Part shown: piece after piece, positions 23,723 through 32,553 of the stretch
How positions within the stretch are numbered: position 1 is the first letter of the stretch
Layout: each line of letters begins with the position of its first letter
From: Candidatus Aminicenantota bacterium
GTDB taxonomy: Bacteria > Acidobacteriota > Aminicenantia > Aminicenantales > Saccharicenantaceae
Reading direction: 5' to 3'
DNA length: 43,509 nucleotides
Assembly: GCA_013178315.1 (NCBI GenBank)
Contig: JABLWX010000009.1
Span: forward strand, 1 to 43,509
Program-made: the position numbers and the translations under genes
Notes under the pieces: model-generated
What the model was told of the DNA's origin: nothing
The model's input: the letters and a program-made list of their open reading frames with translations, nothing else
The model's database searches: none

Positions 23723-25348
23723 TCAAAGTGAGGCCAGGAGCTGACGGCAATGCCTGGCCTTGCCAACCAACTCGTCTTTTCGTTTCAGGAGAAGTTCAGC
23801 CTTCCTGGCCCAGCCCCGCTCCCGGGCCTGACTAACCAGCTGCTCGGCCTGCCCGGCCTCGTACTCGAACAGCTCGGCTGCCCGGGTCAACTCCTCCCTG
23901 GCCTTCCTGAAATCATTCAACTTCAGATAGGTCTGGCCCAGGTGGTAATGACCATCATCAAAGGTCCGGTCAATTTTCAATGACTGATTAAAGCTTTCAG
24001 CTGCTTTTTTCCAGTCTTCTCGCCTGAAATGGATAAGGCCCAGGAGGTAATAGGGAAGATAATAATTAGAACTGAGGGCCAGGGCCTGGTGGCAATCTGC
24101 TTCGGCCTCGGCCAGGCGGTTGAGCATCAGGCAGGACAGGGCTCGCAGGGCGTAGCCGAAAATTTCATAACTGCCGCCAATCCTGACCAGTGAATCCAGG
24201 ATTTCCAGGGAACCAGGCCAGTCGGCCTGCTCGATCAGAGTCAGCCCCTGGTAGTACAGGGCCTCTTCATGATCGGGAACAAGGGTGGTAATGGCCTGGA
24301 AATGTTCCAGCGCCCTGTCATATTCTCCTTTTTCACGCAGGACCAGGCCGACAATCAGATGGGCCCGGGGCATCACTCCATCGAGGGCCAGTGCTCTTTC
24401 TAATTGTTTTTCTGCCTGTTCATATCTTTTGCCCAGAAAAGCCATCTCCCCCAGTTCGGCCAGGGCCCGCGGGTGGTCGGGATTTTTTTCCAGGACCTGA
24501 TTAAACCACTTTTCAGCCTGTTCCACCTCGCCCCGGCTCTTATAAAAAAGGCCAAGCAAGAAGCAGGGCAATGACCAGTCCGGCCTGAGCTCCATGACCC
24601 TGACCAGGTTCGGGTCCTCAGCCGTCAGCACCTGGATGAGAGCTTTGAAAACCAGAGCTTCGGCTTCATCAGGATTATCCTTCAGAACCCGGTCGAGCGT
24701 TTCCAGGGGCTGGTTGATGGTTCCCTTCTTAAATTGACCGGTTGAAAACAGGTCGCGGACATACGACAGGGCCAGCTCGGTGGATTCTCCGGCAAAGCGC
24801 TTCTTGATGGCGCTGAAGAATTCCCCGTATTCCCGGCGGCTTATAAAACTCCTGGCGTTACCGGTCAGGGCCGAGGCCTTGAGGTAATCGGCTACCTGGC
24901 CGAGTTCTTTAGCCCTTAGAGTAAGGTAATAACTTTTCACCCACTGTTCCAGGTTATCCAGGCCCAGGTCATTTCTTTCCCTGGCCCAGAGGCCGTAGGC
25001 CACGGCCAGGCGCCCGTAAACCATGACCAGGTCGGTCTTTCGCTCCAGGGCCTGCTCGAAATAACCGACCGCCGCCCTGTATCCCGGGACAGTGAACTTA
25101 TGAAGTTCAGCCTCTGCCCTGCTGAACAATTCTTCGGCAGAGATAACCGGAGAAACTGGAACAGCAGCCGGTTCAACCTGCGGAGGCACTTTTCGCACCC
25201 GGCAGCTAAACAAATTAGCAATTATCAAAAAGGAAATAAGGACCGGGAATATAAGGCGGCCCCGCTCTCCTCGATCAACCGTTTGAGTCTCCCCTCCTGA
25301 CGGAATGGTGTTCGGTCGAATATTCAGAACTGCTCTTCTTTCCTTCAT
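23723..25348 (-). CDS. TPR-repeat lipoprotein
   Basis: 541 residues. After a charged N-terminus, a hydrophobic segment ending LIIANLFSC forms a lipobox, so the mature protein begins at the Cys near residue 49 and is lipid-anchored. The rest is mostly helical tetratricopeptide repeats, clearest from about 250 onward (AEKWFNQVLEKNPDHPRALAELG, AEKQLERALALDGVMPRAHLIVG, ALEHFQAITTLVPDHEEALYYQG, AAESFNQSLKIDRTFDDGHYHLG in succession). These mediate protein-protein contacts; no enzyme motif is seen. A TTG 12 bp upstream gives four more residues, but the ATG at 25348 is preferred; neither has a strong Shine-Dalgarno site. AT-rich promoter-like DNA (TTAAAATATATTAAAAT on the minus strand near 25381-25397) lies upstream. 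Likely a periplasmic scaffold. Confidence 0.75.
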   Translation of the reverse strand: MKERRAVLNIRPNTIPSGGETQTVDRGERGRLIFPVLISFLIIANLFSCRVRKVPPQVEPAAVPVSPVISAEELFSRAEAELHKFTVPGYRAAVGYFEQALERKTDLVMVYGRLAVAYGLWARERNDLGLDNLEQWVKSYYLTLRAKELGQVADYLKASALTGNARSFISRREYGEFFSAIKKRFAGESTELALSYVRDLFSTGQFKKGTINQPLETLDRVLKDNPDEAEALVFKALIQVLTAEDPNLVRVMELRPDWSLPCFLLGLFYKSRGEVEQAEKWFNQVLEKNPDHPRALAELGEMAFLGKRYEQAEKQLERALALDGVMPRAHLIVGLVLREKGEYDRALEHFQAITTLVPDHEEALYYQGLTLIEQADWPGSLEILDSLVRIGGSYEIFGYALRALSCLMLNRLAEAEADCHQALALSSNYYLPYYLLGLIHFRREDWKKAAESFNQSLKIDRTFDDGHYHLGQTYLKLNDFRKAREELTRAAELFEYEAGQAEQLVSQARERGWARKAELLLKRKDELVGKARHCRQLLASL

Positions 25349-25534
25349 AATTTTTCCCAACGATTACAGTTCGGGCACTATTTTAATATATTTTAACCCG
25401 GCCTGAAGATTCTTTTAACAAGGGTTCTTTTAACGCCGGACTTTCTGATTTCAAGACCTTTTCCCGACCGGCCAGACCAGCGGTCAACCGGCGCCATCAC
25501 CAGTTGATCAACCGTCCAACCCCTAAAGCCAACT

Positions 25535-26530
25535 TTATTTGAGCCTGAAAACAACTGTTACCGTAAACACGATGGGCCGGGCTTCGCCGTCAACAACGTA
25601 AGGCTCATAAACCCATTGCTTGACCGCGTCGATGGCCGCCTGGTCCAGCAGGGGAACCGACCGCAGCACCCGGACAGCGGCCACCTTGCCCAACTTGTCG
25701 GTGGTTACTTCCAGGATGACTACGCCCTCGACCCCGGCCTCCCTGGCCTCTTCCGGGTAGACCGGGTCAACCTTCTTGATGAGCCTGGGTGGCTTAATTT
25801 CCCCGGTAGCCCTGATGGCCTCCAGGGCCGCAAGACCCTTGGCCGTTTCGGCCGCCTTTTCAGGCGGCACCGGCTCGGTGGGCTTGGGAGCAACGACCCC
25901 GCCGGCCACCCCGCCCACAACTCCTTCGATGGGCTGTACAACCGGTCCGCCCGCGGCCCAGATCTTCTGGACTTTAAGCGATAAGAAATACGGTTTGCCC
26001 GAGCTGTCTTCAAAGCCAAAGGTGATGATCACGTTCCTGTCCAGGGCCAGCTCCGAGTCCAGCAGGTTGCTCTTCCTGTCCCTATCCTGTTCCATGACTT
26101 CGAGGCGGCAGGTAATCCGCTCCGGGTTGTTGACCCGAACCAGGGTCATGACAATGGCGTATTCCTTGCTGTCCAGGCGGAACATGTGAAAATCCTTGGA
26201 CCGGATTTCCGGCCAGCTCAGGTTGGCTTCGGTCAGCAACTGAACGCTTCTGAGGTTAAAAACCCGGCGCAGTTGGTTTTCTTCCCTTTCCGAGGTGTCC
26301 TCGGATTTTATGCTGGCCGAGAGCGTGTATCTCAGGAAGGAAGAAGTCACCGTCTTGACCGGTTCAACCCTGCCTTCCCTTATCCCCTCAAATACCTTTA
26401 ATTTCAGCTCGGCCAGGGGCTTTTTTCCCTGGCTAACTTTCTGGGATCCGGCCAGGACGGCCGGCGATATTACCAGGGCCAGGGCCACGGCCAGGGCCAC
26501 CATTCTCAATTCCATTTTACAGGCTTTCAT
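25535..26530 (-). CDS. Secreted protein with TonB C-terminal domain, last gene of the ECF sigma operon
   Basis: 331 residues. Signal peptide at residues about 1-26 (MVALAVALALVISPAVLA); about 40-220 is an unassigned beta-rich region; residues 247-331 are a TonB C-terminal domain (PPRLIKKVDPVYPEEAREAG, VVILEVTTDKLGKV, AAIDAVKQWVYEPY). It lacks the usual proline-rich spanning linker and membrane anchor of an energy-transducing TonB, and no ExbBD genes are near, so it is probably not an energiser; such domains also occur in envelope proteins of unknown role. AAGGAGGT before the ATG at 26530 decides the start, although the frame is open further upstream. It lies 46 bp after the anti-sigma gene. 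Confidence 0.8.
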   Translation of the reverse strand: MKACKMELRMVALAVALALVISPAVLAGSQKVSQGKKPLAELKLKVFEGIREGRVEPVKTVTSSFLRYTLSASIKSEDTSEREENQLRRVFNLRSVQLLTEANLSWPEIRSKDFHMFRLDSKEYAIVMTLVRVNNPERITCRLEVMEQDRDRKSNLLDSELALDRNVIITFGFEDSSGKPYFLSLKVQKIWAAGGPVVQPIEGVVGGVAGGVVAPKPTEPVPPEKAAETAKGLAALEAIRATGEIKPPRLIKKVDPVYPEEAREAGVEGVVILEVTTDKLGKVAAVRVLRSVPLLDQAAIDAVKQWVYEPYVVDGEARPIVFTVTVVFRLK

Positions 26531-26576
26531 TCTGACCTCCTTCGGTCGTTTTTCGGAATCAATTAACGGCTTCCGG

Positions 26577-27086
26577 TCAATTGCTGCCTTCCACCCAGAT
26601 GATGACCATGTCCGGGTCATCGGTCCGGTAAATGTAAGTGTCGGCCGGCCGGCCCATAAAACGGACATAATCTAATGATACTCTTGAAACTATTTTAGTT
26701 TCATCAGTATCATTAATGGCCGGAGCCGGTAAACCGCTTCCCTTGCGGCCGAGATACCAGCCAAACCCGGCCAGCAGGATGGCAATCACCGCGGTCGTCA
26801 CCCCGGCATACAGGCGGACCAGCCACCTTTTCTGTCTGCCCTCGGAACGAATTTTCGAACCTTCAACCGGCTGGCTTCCGGACCCGGCAGCCAGGGCGGC
26901 CAGCCCGGCCCCCAGTCGAGCCTCCGGCTCCGGAAACAACTTCCGGACTTCTTCTCTTTCGGCCAGCCCGGCCCGGCAGGCCGGACAGCCATCCAGGTGG
27001 ACTCCAAGCAGCCAGGACCTGAAACTGGCCAGCGGCACCAGCCGCCAGCCCAGGTCAACCAGAAGACACCTGAACCTTCTTTTCAT
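26577..27086 (-). CDS. Zinc-finger anti-sigma factor
   Basis: 169 residues. An HxxxCxxC zinc motif (H30, C34, C37: HLDGCPAC) near the N-terminus marks a ZAS-type anti-sigma domain, followed by one transmembrane helix at about 92-110 and a short extracytoplasmic tail of about 55 residues. By family it holds the cognate ECF sigma factor inactive at the membrane until an envelope signal releases it. The start ATG (GGAGAGGGGAA upstream) overlaps the sigma gene by 32 bp, showing translational coupling. The sensor domain is small and unrecognised, so the signal is unknown. Confidence 0.85.
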   Translation of the reverse strand: MKRRFRCLLVDLGWRLVPLASFRSWLLGVHLDGCPACRAGLAEREEVRKLFPEPEARLGAGLAALAAGSGSQPVEGSKIRSEGRQKRWLVRLYAGVTTAVIAILLAGFGWYLGRKGSGLPAPAINDTDETKIVSRVSLDYVRFMGRPADTYIYRTDDPDMVIIWVEGSN

Positions 27087-27576
27087 TTCCCCTCTCCATC
27101 AGCCTTTTCAGTTTCTTTCGGGCCTTAAAGAGATGCACCCGGACAGTGCCTGGAGAGCAGCCCATGATACCGGCAATTTCTTCGGAGCTGTACCCTTCCC
27201 TGGCCCAGAGGAAAAGGCAGGTCCTCTCGACCGGTCTCAGCCGGCTCAGGAGTTCCTCGCTTATGGCCTCCTGCAACCGGTTTTCAGAAGGGTCCTGGCC
27301 AACCGCAGCATAATCGGTCGCTGCCCGGTTGAAGAAATTTAAGAACCGCCGGCGTTTTTTGAGCTGGTCCAGGCACTTCCGGTACAGTATGGTAAAAGCC
27401 CAGCTTTTGAGGTTCTTATCCTTATCGACCCTGTCCCAGTGCCTGAGCATCTGGACCACCATGTCCTGGCAGGCATCCTCGGCCTCGGCCCGGATGCCCA
27501 GAAGACTCAGGGCAAAAGACATGAGATCACCTCCCTGATCTTCAAGAAGTCTCAAAAGCTGGGTTCTATCTGTCAT
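27055..27576 (-). CDS. ECF-family RNA polymerase sigma factor
   Basis: 173 residues, usual ECF size. Region 2 is about 18-80 (AEDACQDMVVQMLRHWDRV, LKSWAFTILYRKCLDQLKKR) and region 4 about 108-165 (LRPVERTCLFLWAREGYSSEEIAGIMGCSPGTVRVHLFKARKKL), with a short linker; there is no region 1 or 3. It directs RNA polymerase to a small regulon, most likely including its own operon with the overlapping anti-sigma gene and the TonB-domain gene. I could not find a convincing ECF-type promoter upstream; a small inverted repeat TCGT-N7-ACGA lies at 27624-27638. No clear Shine-Dalgarno site precedes the ATG. Confidence 0.92.
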   Translation of the reverse strand: MTDRTQLLRLLEDQGGDLMSFALSLLGIRAEAEDACQDMVVQMLRHWDRVDKDKNLKSWAFTILYRKCLDQLKKRRRFLNFFNRAATDYAAVGQDPSENRLQEAISEELLSRLRPVERTCLFLWAREGYSSEEIAGIMGCSPGTVRVHLFKARKKLKRLMERGNEKKVQVSSG

Positions 27577-27799
27577 TCAGGTCTGCTTGCCTGAAAAACT
27601 AACCTTCCACTTTTCACCTCGTCTCGTGAATGAAACGACGCGCCGGGCGGAAATGTTTATCAGCCAATCCTCGAATTTCTAATTCTAATCTTCCCTCCCC
27701 TGATTTTACTCTTAACCGTCTCCGGTTCACCAGCGGGATTTTTCTTGTCAGCCATAAGAAAGCGTGTTAATTTATTTTCAACCTGAAAGTGAGGGCATA

Positions 27800-28966
27800 A
27801 TGTTTACCCTGATTAAGAATATAAAAACTTGTGGCCAGACCTCAGGTCCACTCCAGGACATGTTGATAGCCGGGGAAAGAATCGCCGCCCTGGTCGAAAC
27901 CGGCCGGGTGAAGCTGGAAGGAGTGGATTACAGGGTAGTTGAAGGGCGCGGACTGACGGCCATTCCCGGTTTCATCGACCCCCACGTTCACATCCTGGGC
28001 GGTGGCGGCGAAGGCGGCCCGACCACCCGGGCCCCGGAAATCAGGGTAGAAGATTGCTTGAGCTGCGGGGTAACCACGGTCATCGGTTGCCTGGGCACAG
28101 ATAGCGTCACCAGGCACATGAGCTCGCTCCTGGCCAAGGCCCGGGCCCTGGAAACAGAAGGACTGAGCACATGGATATATACCGGGGCCTACAACCTGCC
28201 CACCCCGACCATAACCGGAAGCGTCAGGTCGGACGTGGCCCTCATCGACAAGGTTATCGGGGCGGGTGAAATTGCCATCTCCGACCATCGATCCTCCCAG
28301 CCCACCTTTGAAGAATTTCTCAAGCTGGTAGCCGAATGCCGGGTCGGGGGGATGCTGGGCGGGAAGGCCGGCGTGGCCCATTTTCACCTGGGAGACGGGC
28401 GGCGCGGGCTGGAGTACTTTTTCAGAATGCTGGAAGAAAGCGAGCTCCCGGCCACCCAGGTCATGGCCACCCATGCCAACCGCAACCGTCACCTCTTTTC
28501 CCAGGCCCTGGAATGGATGAGGCGGGGTGGATACATTGACCTGACCTGCGGTCCGGAACCGTATGACCCGGACGAGGTCAGCGTCATGGAAGCCCTGGGC
28601 CAGATCAAATCTCTCGGCCTGCCGCTCAGCCGGGTCACCGTCAGTTCCGACGCCAACGGCAGCCTGCCGGTGTTTGATGAGAGGGGCAAGCTGGTGGCCC
28701 TGACCGTGGCCAGCCAGAAAGATTTTATCCGGGCTTTCCGGGAAGTTGTGCAGAATAAAATCCTATCACTGGAAGAAGCCACGGCCGTCTTTTCCGGCAA
28801 CGCCGCCGATTTTTACCGGCTGCCTGGAAAAGGAAAGCTCCTTCCGGGTTACGAGGCTGACCTGTTGCTGTTAGACGAAGCCCTCCAGGTCAAGTACGTT
28901 TTCAGCCGCGGCCGGATGGTAATGGAAGGGGGGCAACTTAAGGTCCGGAGCACCTTCGTCCTGTGA
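27800..28966 (+). CDS. iadA: Isoaspartyl dipeptidase (beta-aspartyl peptidase), amidohydrolase family
   Basis: 388 residues, usual length. GFIDPHVHILGGGGEGGP (58-75) contains the HxH metal pair (H62, H64) and the Gly-rich loop typical of IadA. AISDHRSSQPT, GKAGVAHFHLGDG, TQVMATHANRN and TVSSDANGSLP follow in the expected order with the later metal ligands. The bridging carboxylated Lys of E. coli IadA aligns with Glu here (E157 in GAGEIAISDH), a variant that can still bridge two metals. The enzyme cleaves isoAsp dipeptides left after protein damage and turnover. The frame opens at 27764, but GAGGG six bases before the ATG at 27800 sets the start. NhaC follows 77 bp downstream. Confidence 0.88.
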   Translation: MFTLIKNIKTCGQTSGPLQDMLIAGERIAALVETGRVKLEGVDYRVVEGRGLTAIPGFIDPHVHILGGGGEGGPTTRAPEIRVEDCLSCGVTTVIGCLGTDSVTRHMSSLLAKARALETEGLSTWIYTGAYNLPTPTITGSVRSDVALIDKVIGAGEIAISDHRSSQPTFEEFLKLVAECRVGGMLGGKAGVAHFHLGDGRRGLEYFFRMLEESELPATQVMATHANRNRHLFSQALEWMRRGGYIDLTCGPEPYDPDEVSVMEALGQIKSLGLPLSRVTVSSDANGSLPVFDERGKLVALTVASQKDFIRAFREVVQNKILSLEEATAVFSGNAADFYRLPGKGKLLPGYEADLLLLDEALQVKYVFSRGRMVMEGGQLKVRSTFVL

Positions 28967-29043
28967 ATTTACCTTTAAGCCATAAAACTGCCTGATGGTC
29001 CAGGCCGGATGAAACTTTTCCCGGCCAACGGCGGGAGAAAGAA

Positions 29044-30480
29044 ATGGACGAAAAAGAAGAAGTCAAAGTTGAATCGCCAGCCGGGCCAAGGAAACCTTCC
29101 TTCGGGCTGGCCCTGATTCCCCTTATTTCCATGGCCCTTCTGCTGGGCATAGGTTACGGCATCTACCGTATAAAAGCCCAGGTGCTGCTGGTGGCCGCAG
29201 CCTTCATCACGGCCGGCCTCGGTGCCTACCTCAGGTATACCTGGAAAGACATGGAAAACGGCATCGTGGAGAGCATCAGGAAAGCCCTGCCGGCCATCCT
29301 GATCATGCTGGCCGTCGGAGTGCTGGTGGCCACCTGGATTGCCAGCGGTACCATTCCCATGATCATCTATTACGGCCTGAAGCTCATCTCCCCGAAATAT
29401 TTCCTGGTCACGGCCTGCCTGGTCTGCAGCCTGACTTCCCTGGCCTGCGGCACATCCTGGGGAACCATCGGCACCCTGGGCGTGGCCTTTATCGGCATTG
29501 CCCTGGGCCTGGGAATTCCACTCGGGCCGGCGGCCGGGGCCATCGTGGCCGGAGCTTACTTCGGCGACAAGATGTCCCCGCTGTCGGATATACCCAACCT
29601 GGCCGCGGTGACCGCCGGCTCCAACCTGTTCGACCACATCAAGCACATGTTCTGGTCGGGAACCCCGGCCTGGCTGGCCGGCCTGGTAATTTACTTCTTC
29701 ATGGGCCTGAGGTACGGCGACCGGGATTTTGACCGGGAAAAAATCCAGCAGATCACCTCCACCCTGGAAAAGAATTTTAATTTTAACCTGCTGCTTCTGG
29801 TTCCCATTTTAATTGTCTTTTACTACGCATTTACCAAGAAGCCAACCATCCCGGGCATGTTGATTTCATCGGCGGTGGCCGTGACCCTGGCCGCCATCTT
29901 CCAGAAGGCCAGCCTGGTCCAGGTGGCCCAGGCCGTCAATTCCGGCTATTCAGCCACTACCGGGCTGGAAGCCGTCGACCGCCTGATTTCCCGCGGGGGC
30001 CTGATGAGCATGATGGAAACCCAGCTGGTGGCCTTCACTGCCTTCAGCTTCGGCGGCATCATGCAGAAGACCGGGATGCTGGCAGTTATCCTGGAAAAGA
30101 TCATGAAATTCGCTGACCGGGTCTGGAGCCTGGTCCTGACCACCATCGGCACCACCGTCCTGGCCGCCCTCATCACCGGCAGTTCTTACCTGTCGATGAT
30201 CATTCCGGCCGAGCTGCTGTCTGATGCCTACAGGAAAAAAGGACTGGCCGCCAAGAACCTGTCGCGGATCATCGAGGAGAGCGGCGGAATAATCGTGCCG
30301 CTCATACCCTGGAGCATGGCCGGGGTTTACATCACCGGCACCCTGGGTGTGCCGACCTTTTCGTACCTTCTGTACGCCTTTTCCAATTATTTTGCGGTGA
30401 TAATCCTGGCCATATTTGGATTCACCGGCTTCACCATGGCCAAAAAAATCCGCGATGATGAAACCCAGGCTGGAAGTTAA
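29044..30480 (+). CDS. nhaC: NhaC-family Na+/H+ (or amino-acid/cation) antiporter
   Basis: 478 residues with about 11-12 transmembrane helices after a charged cytosolic N-terminus (residues 1-18). NhaC-family blocks are visible: SLACGTSWGTIGTLG, AGAYFGDKMSPLSDIPNLAA (a conserved loop with charged residues), and late TGSSYLSMIIPAEL and EESGGIIVPLIPWSMAGVY. The family exchanges sodium for protons, and relatives carry organic acids. Located 77 bp after the isoaspartyl dipeptidase gene on the same strand, probably cotranscribed; GGGAGAAAG precedes the ATG. It may balance sodium used by Na+-coupled solute uptake. Confidence 0.9.
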   Translation: MDEKEEVKVESPAGPRKPSFGLALIPLISMALLLGIGYGIYRIKAQVLLVAAAFITAGLGAYLRYTWKDMENGIVESIRKALPAILIMLAVGVLVATWIASGTIPMIIYYGLKLISPKYFLVTACLVCSLTSLACGTSWGTIGTLGVAFIGIALGLGIPLGPAAGAIVAGAYFGDKMSPLSDIPNLAAVTAGSNLFDHIKHMFWSGTPAWLAGLVIYFFMGLRYGDRDFDREKIQQITSTLEKNFNFNLLLLVPILIVFYYAFTKKPTIPGMLISSAVAVTLAAIFQKASLVQVAQAVNSGYSATTGLEAVDRLISRGGLMSMMETQLVAFTAFSFGGIMQKTGMLAVILEKIMKFADRVWSLVLTTIGTTVLAALITGSSYLSMIIPAELLSDAYRKKGLAAKNLSRIIEESGGIIVPLIPWSMAGVYITGTLGVPTFSYLLYAFSNYFAVIILAIFGFTGFTMAKKIRDDETQAGS

Positions 30481-30778
30481 GTCAGGGTTCAACGGGCAAG
30501 GGAAGCACGGCAGCTAAATCTGTCAGCCCGACCGCAATAATCAATTCCAGGAAGCCCGGCTGTGTCAGCGGATATTTAAAGCTGGCTCTGGCTTCAGATA
30601 AAGGAGTTCCCACCCTGTTCAGGTGGGAGCTAATTGAGGTGAAAAAGGAATAAAAACATAAAAATACTTCTTTCGAACAGGGGGAACAAATGGTCAATAT
30701 CAACAGGAAATGGATTGCCTTTCCCCTTCCGAAAATACAAAAATTAAAAAAATGGGCCGGCCCGGAGCGGGGTTAAAG
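30481..30778. other. 298-bp convergent intergenic region with a perfect hairpin
   Basis: No gene seen. It contains the hairpin TCCCACC (30608-30614) / GGTGGGA (30622-30628), extendable to 9 bp with one G-T pair, without a T-tract on either strand. Near 30754-30763 is the palindrome GGGCCGGCCC, followed on the minus strand by ATTTTTTTAATTTTT, which may help end the minus-strand gene at 30779. Confidence 0.4.
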
Positions 30779-31093
30779 CTATTCTTTATCCTTCTCTTCT
30801 TCTATTTCCTGTTCCAGCTCGTCCAGGTGGCTCAGGGCTTTCTCGAAGGCCTGCTTGGCCTGTTCCAGTTTTTTCTGGCGAAGTTCGACGGTTGAATCAA
30901 ACTTCTGACCGATTTCCTCGGCCTTCTTTTTCTCCTTGAGGAGCAGCTCGTCAAAAGAGGCCTTTTTTTTCTGACCCTTTTCCGACTGGATGATCTCTCT
31001 CAGGCTGGAATCCACCCAGAGGCGGGCGCCGCAGTGCGGGCAGACCAGTTGAAAAACTTTGTCCCCTTTATCCTTTTTTTCCTTGCCTTCCAT
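30779..31093 (-). CDS. Small zinc-ribbon coiled-coil protein
   Basis: 104 residues, unknown function. The N-terminus is lysine-rich, then VCPHCGARLWVD (CPHC at 18-21) forms half of a zinc ribbon; no second CxxC follows, so zinc would be bound only in a dimer, or the ribbon is incomplete. Residues about 40-104 are almost entirely a charged coiled coil (E, K, Q rich). There is no signal peptide. It lies 39 bp after the sigma54 activator gene on the same strand and could be cotranscribed with it. The ATG lacks a clear Shine-Dalgarno site. It may be an adaptor for RNA polymerase, ribosome or another regulator; this is not shown by sequence. Confidence 0.65.
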   Translation of the reverse strand: MEGKEKKDKGDKVFQLVCPHCGARLWVDSSLREIIQSEKGQKKKASFDELLLKEKKKAEEIGQKFDSTVELRQKKLEQAKQAFEKALSHLDELEQEIEEEKDKE

Positions 31094-31132
31094 AACGGTT
31101 AGAATTTAACAGAAAAGAACCGGCACTTCAAC

Positions 31133-32494
31133 TCAATTCAGTCCGCGGTCCAGGCCGTATTTCTTGATCAGGCGAAAGAGGCCCTGGCGGGTCAGGCCAA
31201 TGGCTGCGGCCGTCCGGGCCCGGTGGAAATTGAAGTGACGCAGGGCTTCGCCCAGGAATTTTTTCTCGAACTCGGCCTTGGCCCGGGAATAGTCCCAGCG
31301 GTCGGAGAGCGGCCTGTCCTTCGATTTCTTAATATCATCGGACAGAAGCTCTTCCCCCAGGACCTGGCTGTTCCCGGCCAGGACCAGGGCCCGCTGGATT
31401 TCATTCTGCAGCTCCCGGACGTTCCCCGGCCAGCCGTATTTCAAGAGTAGCTCCAGGGCCGACGGCGAAAAGAAGGCCCTCGGTTTATTCATCTCCCGGC
31501 AGTATTTATCCAGGTAATGGTTGACCAGCACCAGGACGTCTTCCGGCCGGTGGCGAAGCGGCGGGATTTCAATGGTGATGATTCTAAGCCGGAAATAGAG
31601 GTCCTGCCTGAAGCGGCCCACGGCCACTTCCTGCTCCAGGTTGCGGTGGGTGGCGCTGATGAACCTGACGTCCACCCGGCGACTGCGGTTTTCGCCTATT
31701 CGCCTGATCTCCTTTTCCTGAAGCACCCGCAGGATCTTGGCCTGGAGTGGAAGCGACAGGTCGCCGATTTCATCCAGGAAGAAGGTGCCGCCGCTGGCCT
31801 CTTCCACCAGGCCAGGCCGGTCGCGCAGGGCCCCGGTGAAGGCGCCCCGGGCGTACCCGAAAAGCTCCGACTCCAGCAGGTTGTCGGGGATGGCGCTGCA
31901 GTTAACGGCCACGAACTGGCCGCGCCGGCGGACCCCGCTGTGATGGATGATGCGGGCTATGAGTTCTTTCCCCGTCCCGCTTTCACCGGTAATCAGGACC
32001 GGCGAACTGACTTCTTTAACCTTGTCCACGAGCTCTCTTATCAAACGGAAGGGCTGGCTCAGGCCGAGAAATTCCAGCCCGGTATTTTCGGGTTGGACTC
32101 TTACCTCCTCGGGAGGCGAGCTTTCCTGGGAGAGGAGCCTGACCACCGGCAGGGCCGAGGACAGAATATCCCTTTCAGTTTCGGTCAGGGTGGCTTCCGG
32201 GTTATGCTTTTCCAGGTAGGCAAATCCGAACATCCGTCCCTGCGAGCAGAATGGGTAGCAGGCGGCCAGGATGTCCTGACCATGGTTAACCCGGCCGCTC
32301 AGCAGTTCTCTTTTCTCCAGGGCCCGGTTAATCAGGTTGAGCCGCTCGCCTTCACCGAGGGCCGGCTTCTTTCCCCGGAACTGCTGGAAAAAGGGCCGCT
32401 GCCGGAAGTCAAAGGCCACCAGCTGGAAATGGTCAGCCTGAAGCGCCTCGCCGATGACTTCAAACATCCTGGACACCAGCTGCGTGGCGGCCAT
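31133..32494 (-). CDS. Sigma54-dependent transcriptional activator (GAF-like, AAA+, Fis-type HTH)
   Basis: 453 residues. Residues about 1-125 look like a GAF-type sensory domain (ACYPFCSQGRMFGFAYLEK). The central AAA+ domain (about 145-375) has Walker A GESGTGKE, the sigma54-contacting GAFTGA loop, Walker B GGTFFLDEIGDL, and the arginine-finger region FRQDLYFRLRIITIEIPPLRHRPED. The C-terminal Fis-like helix-turn-helix is at about 420-450 (ARTAAAIGLTRQGLFRLIKKY). It activates RNA polymerase holding sigma54 at -24/-12 promoters. The frame starts at a GTG (32503), but AAAGGTGA with a 5-base gap to the ATG at 32494 is better. Targets are unknown; I saw no convincing -24/-12 site nearby. Confidence 0.92.
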   Translation of the reverse strand: MAATQLVSRMFEVIGEALQADHFQLVAFDFRQRPFFQQFRGKKPALGEGERLNLINRALEKRELLSGRVNHGQDILAACYPFCSQGRMFGFAYLEKHNPEATLTETERDILSSALPVVRLLSQESSPPEEVRVQPENTGLEFLGLSQPFRLIRELVDKVKEVSSPVLITGESGTGKELIARIIHHSGVRRRGQFVAVNCSAIPDNLLESELFGYARGAFTGALRDRPGLVEEASGGTFFLDEIGDLSLPLQAKILRVLQEKEIRRIGENRSRRVDVRFISATHRNLEQEVAVGRFRQDLYFRLRIITIEIPPLRHRPEDVLVLVNHYLDKYCREMNKPRAFFSPSALELLLKYGWPGNVRELQNEIQRALVLAGNSQVLGEELLSDDIKKSKDRPLSDRWDYSRAKAEFEKKFLGEALRHFNFHRARTAAAIGLTRQGLFRLIKKYGLDRGLN

Positions 32495-32553
32495 CTCCCT
32501 CACCTTTAAATGGAATTAAAAGAACCAGGAGTGCAATGTGTCACGGTCCGCGG

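Noticed and set aside
30754..30778. GGGCCGGCCC palindrome followed on the minus strand by a T-rich run, as a terminator for the zinc-ribbon gene
   Set aside because: The palindrome allows only a 3-bp stem once a loop is included. Kept only as a remark in the intergenic entry.
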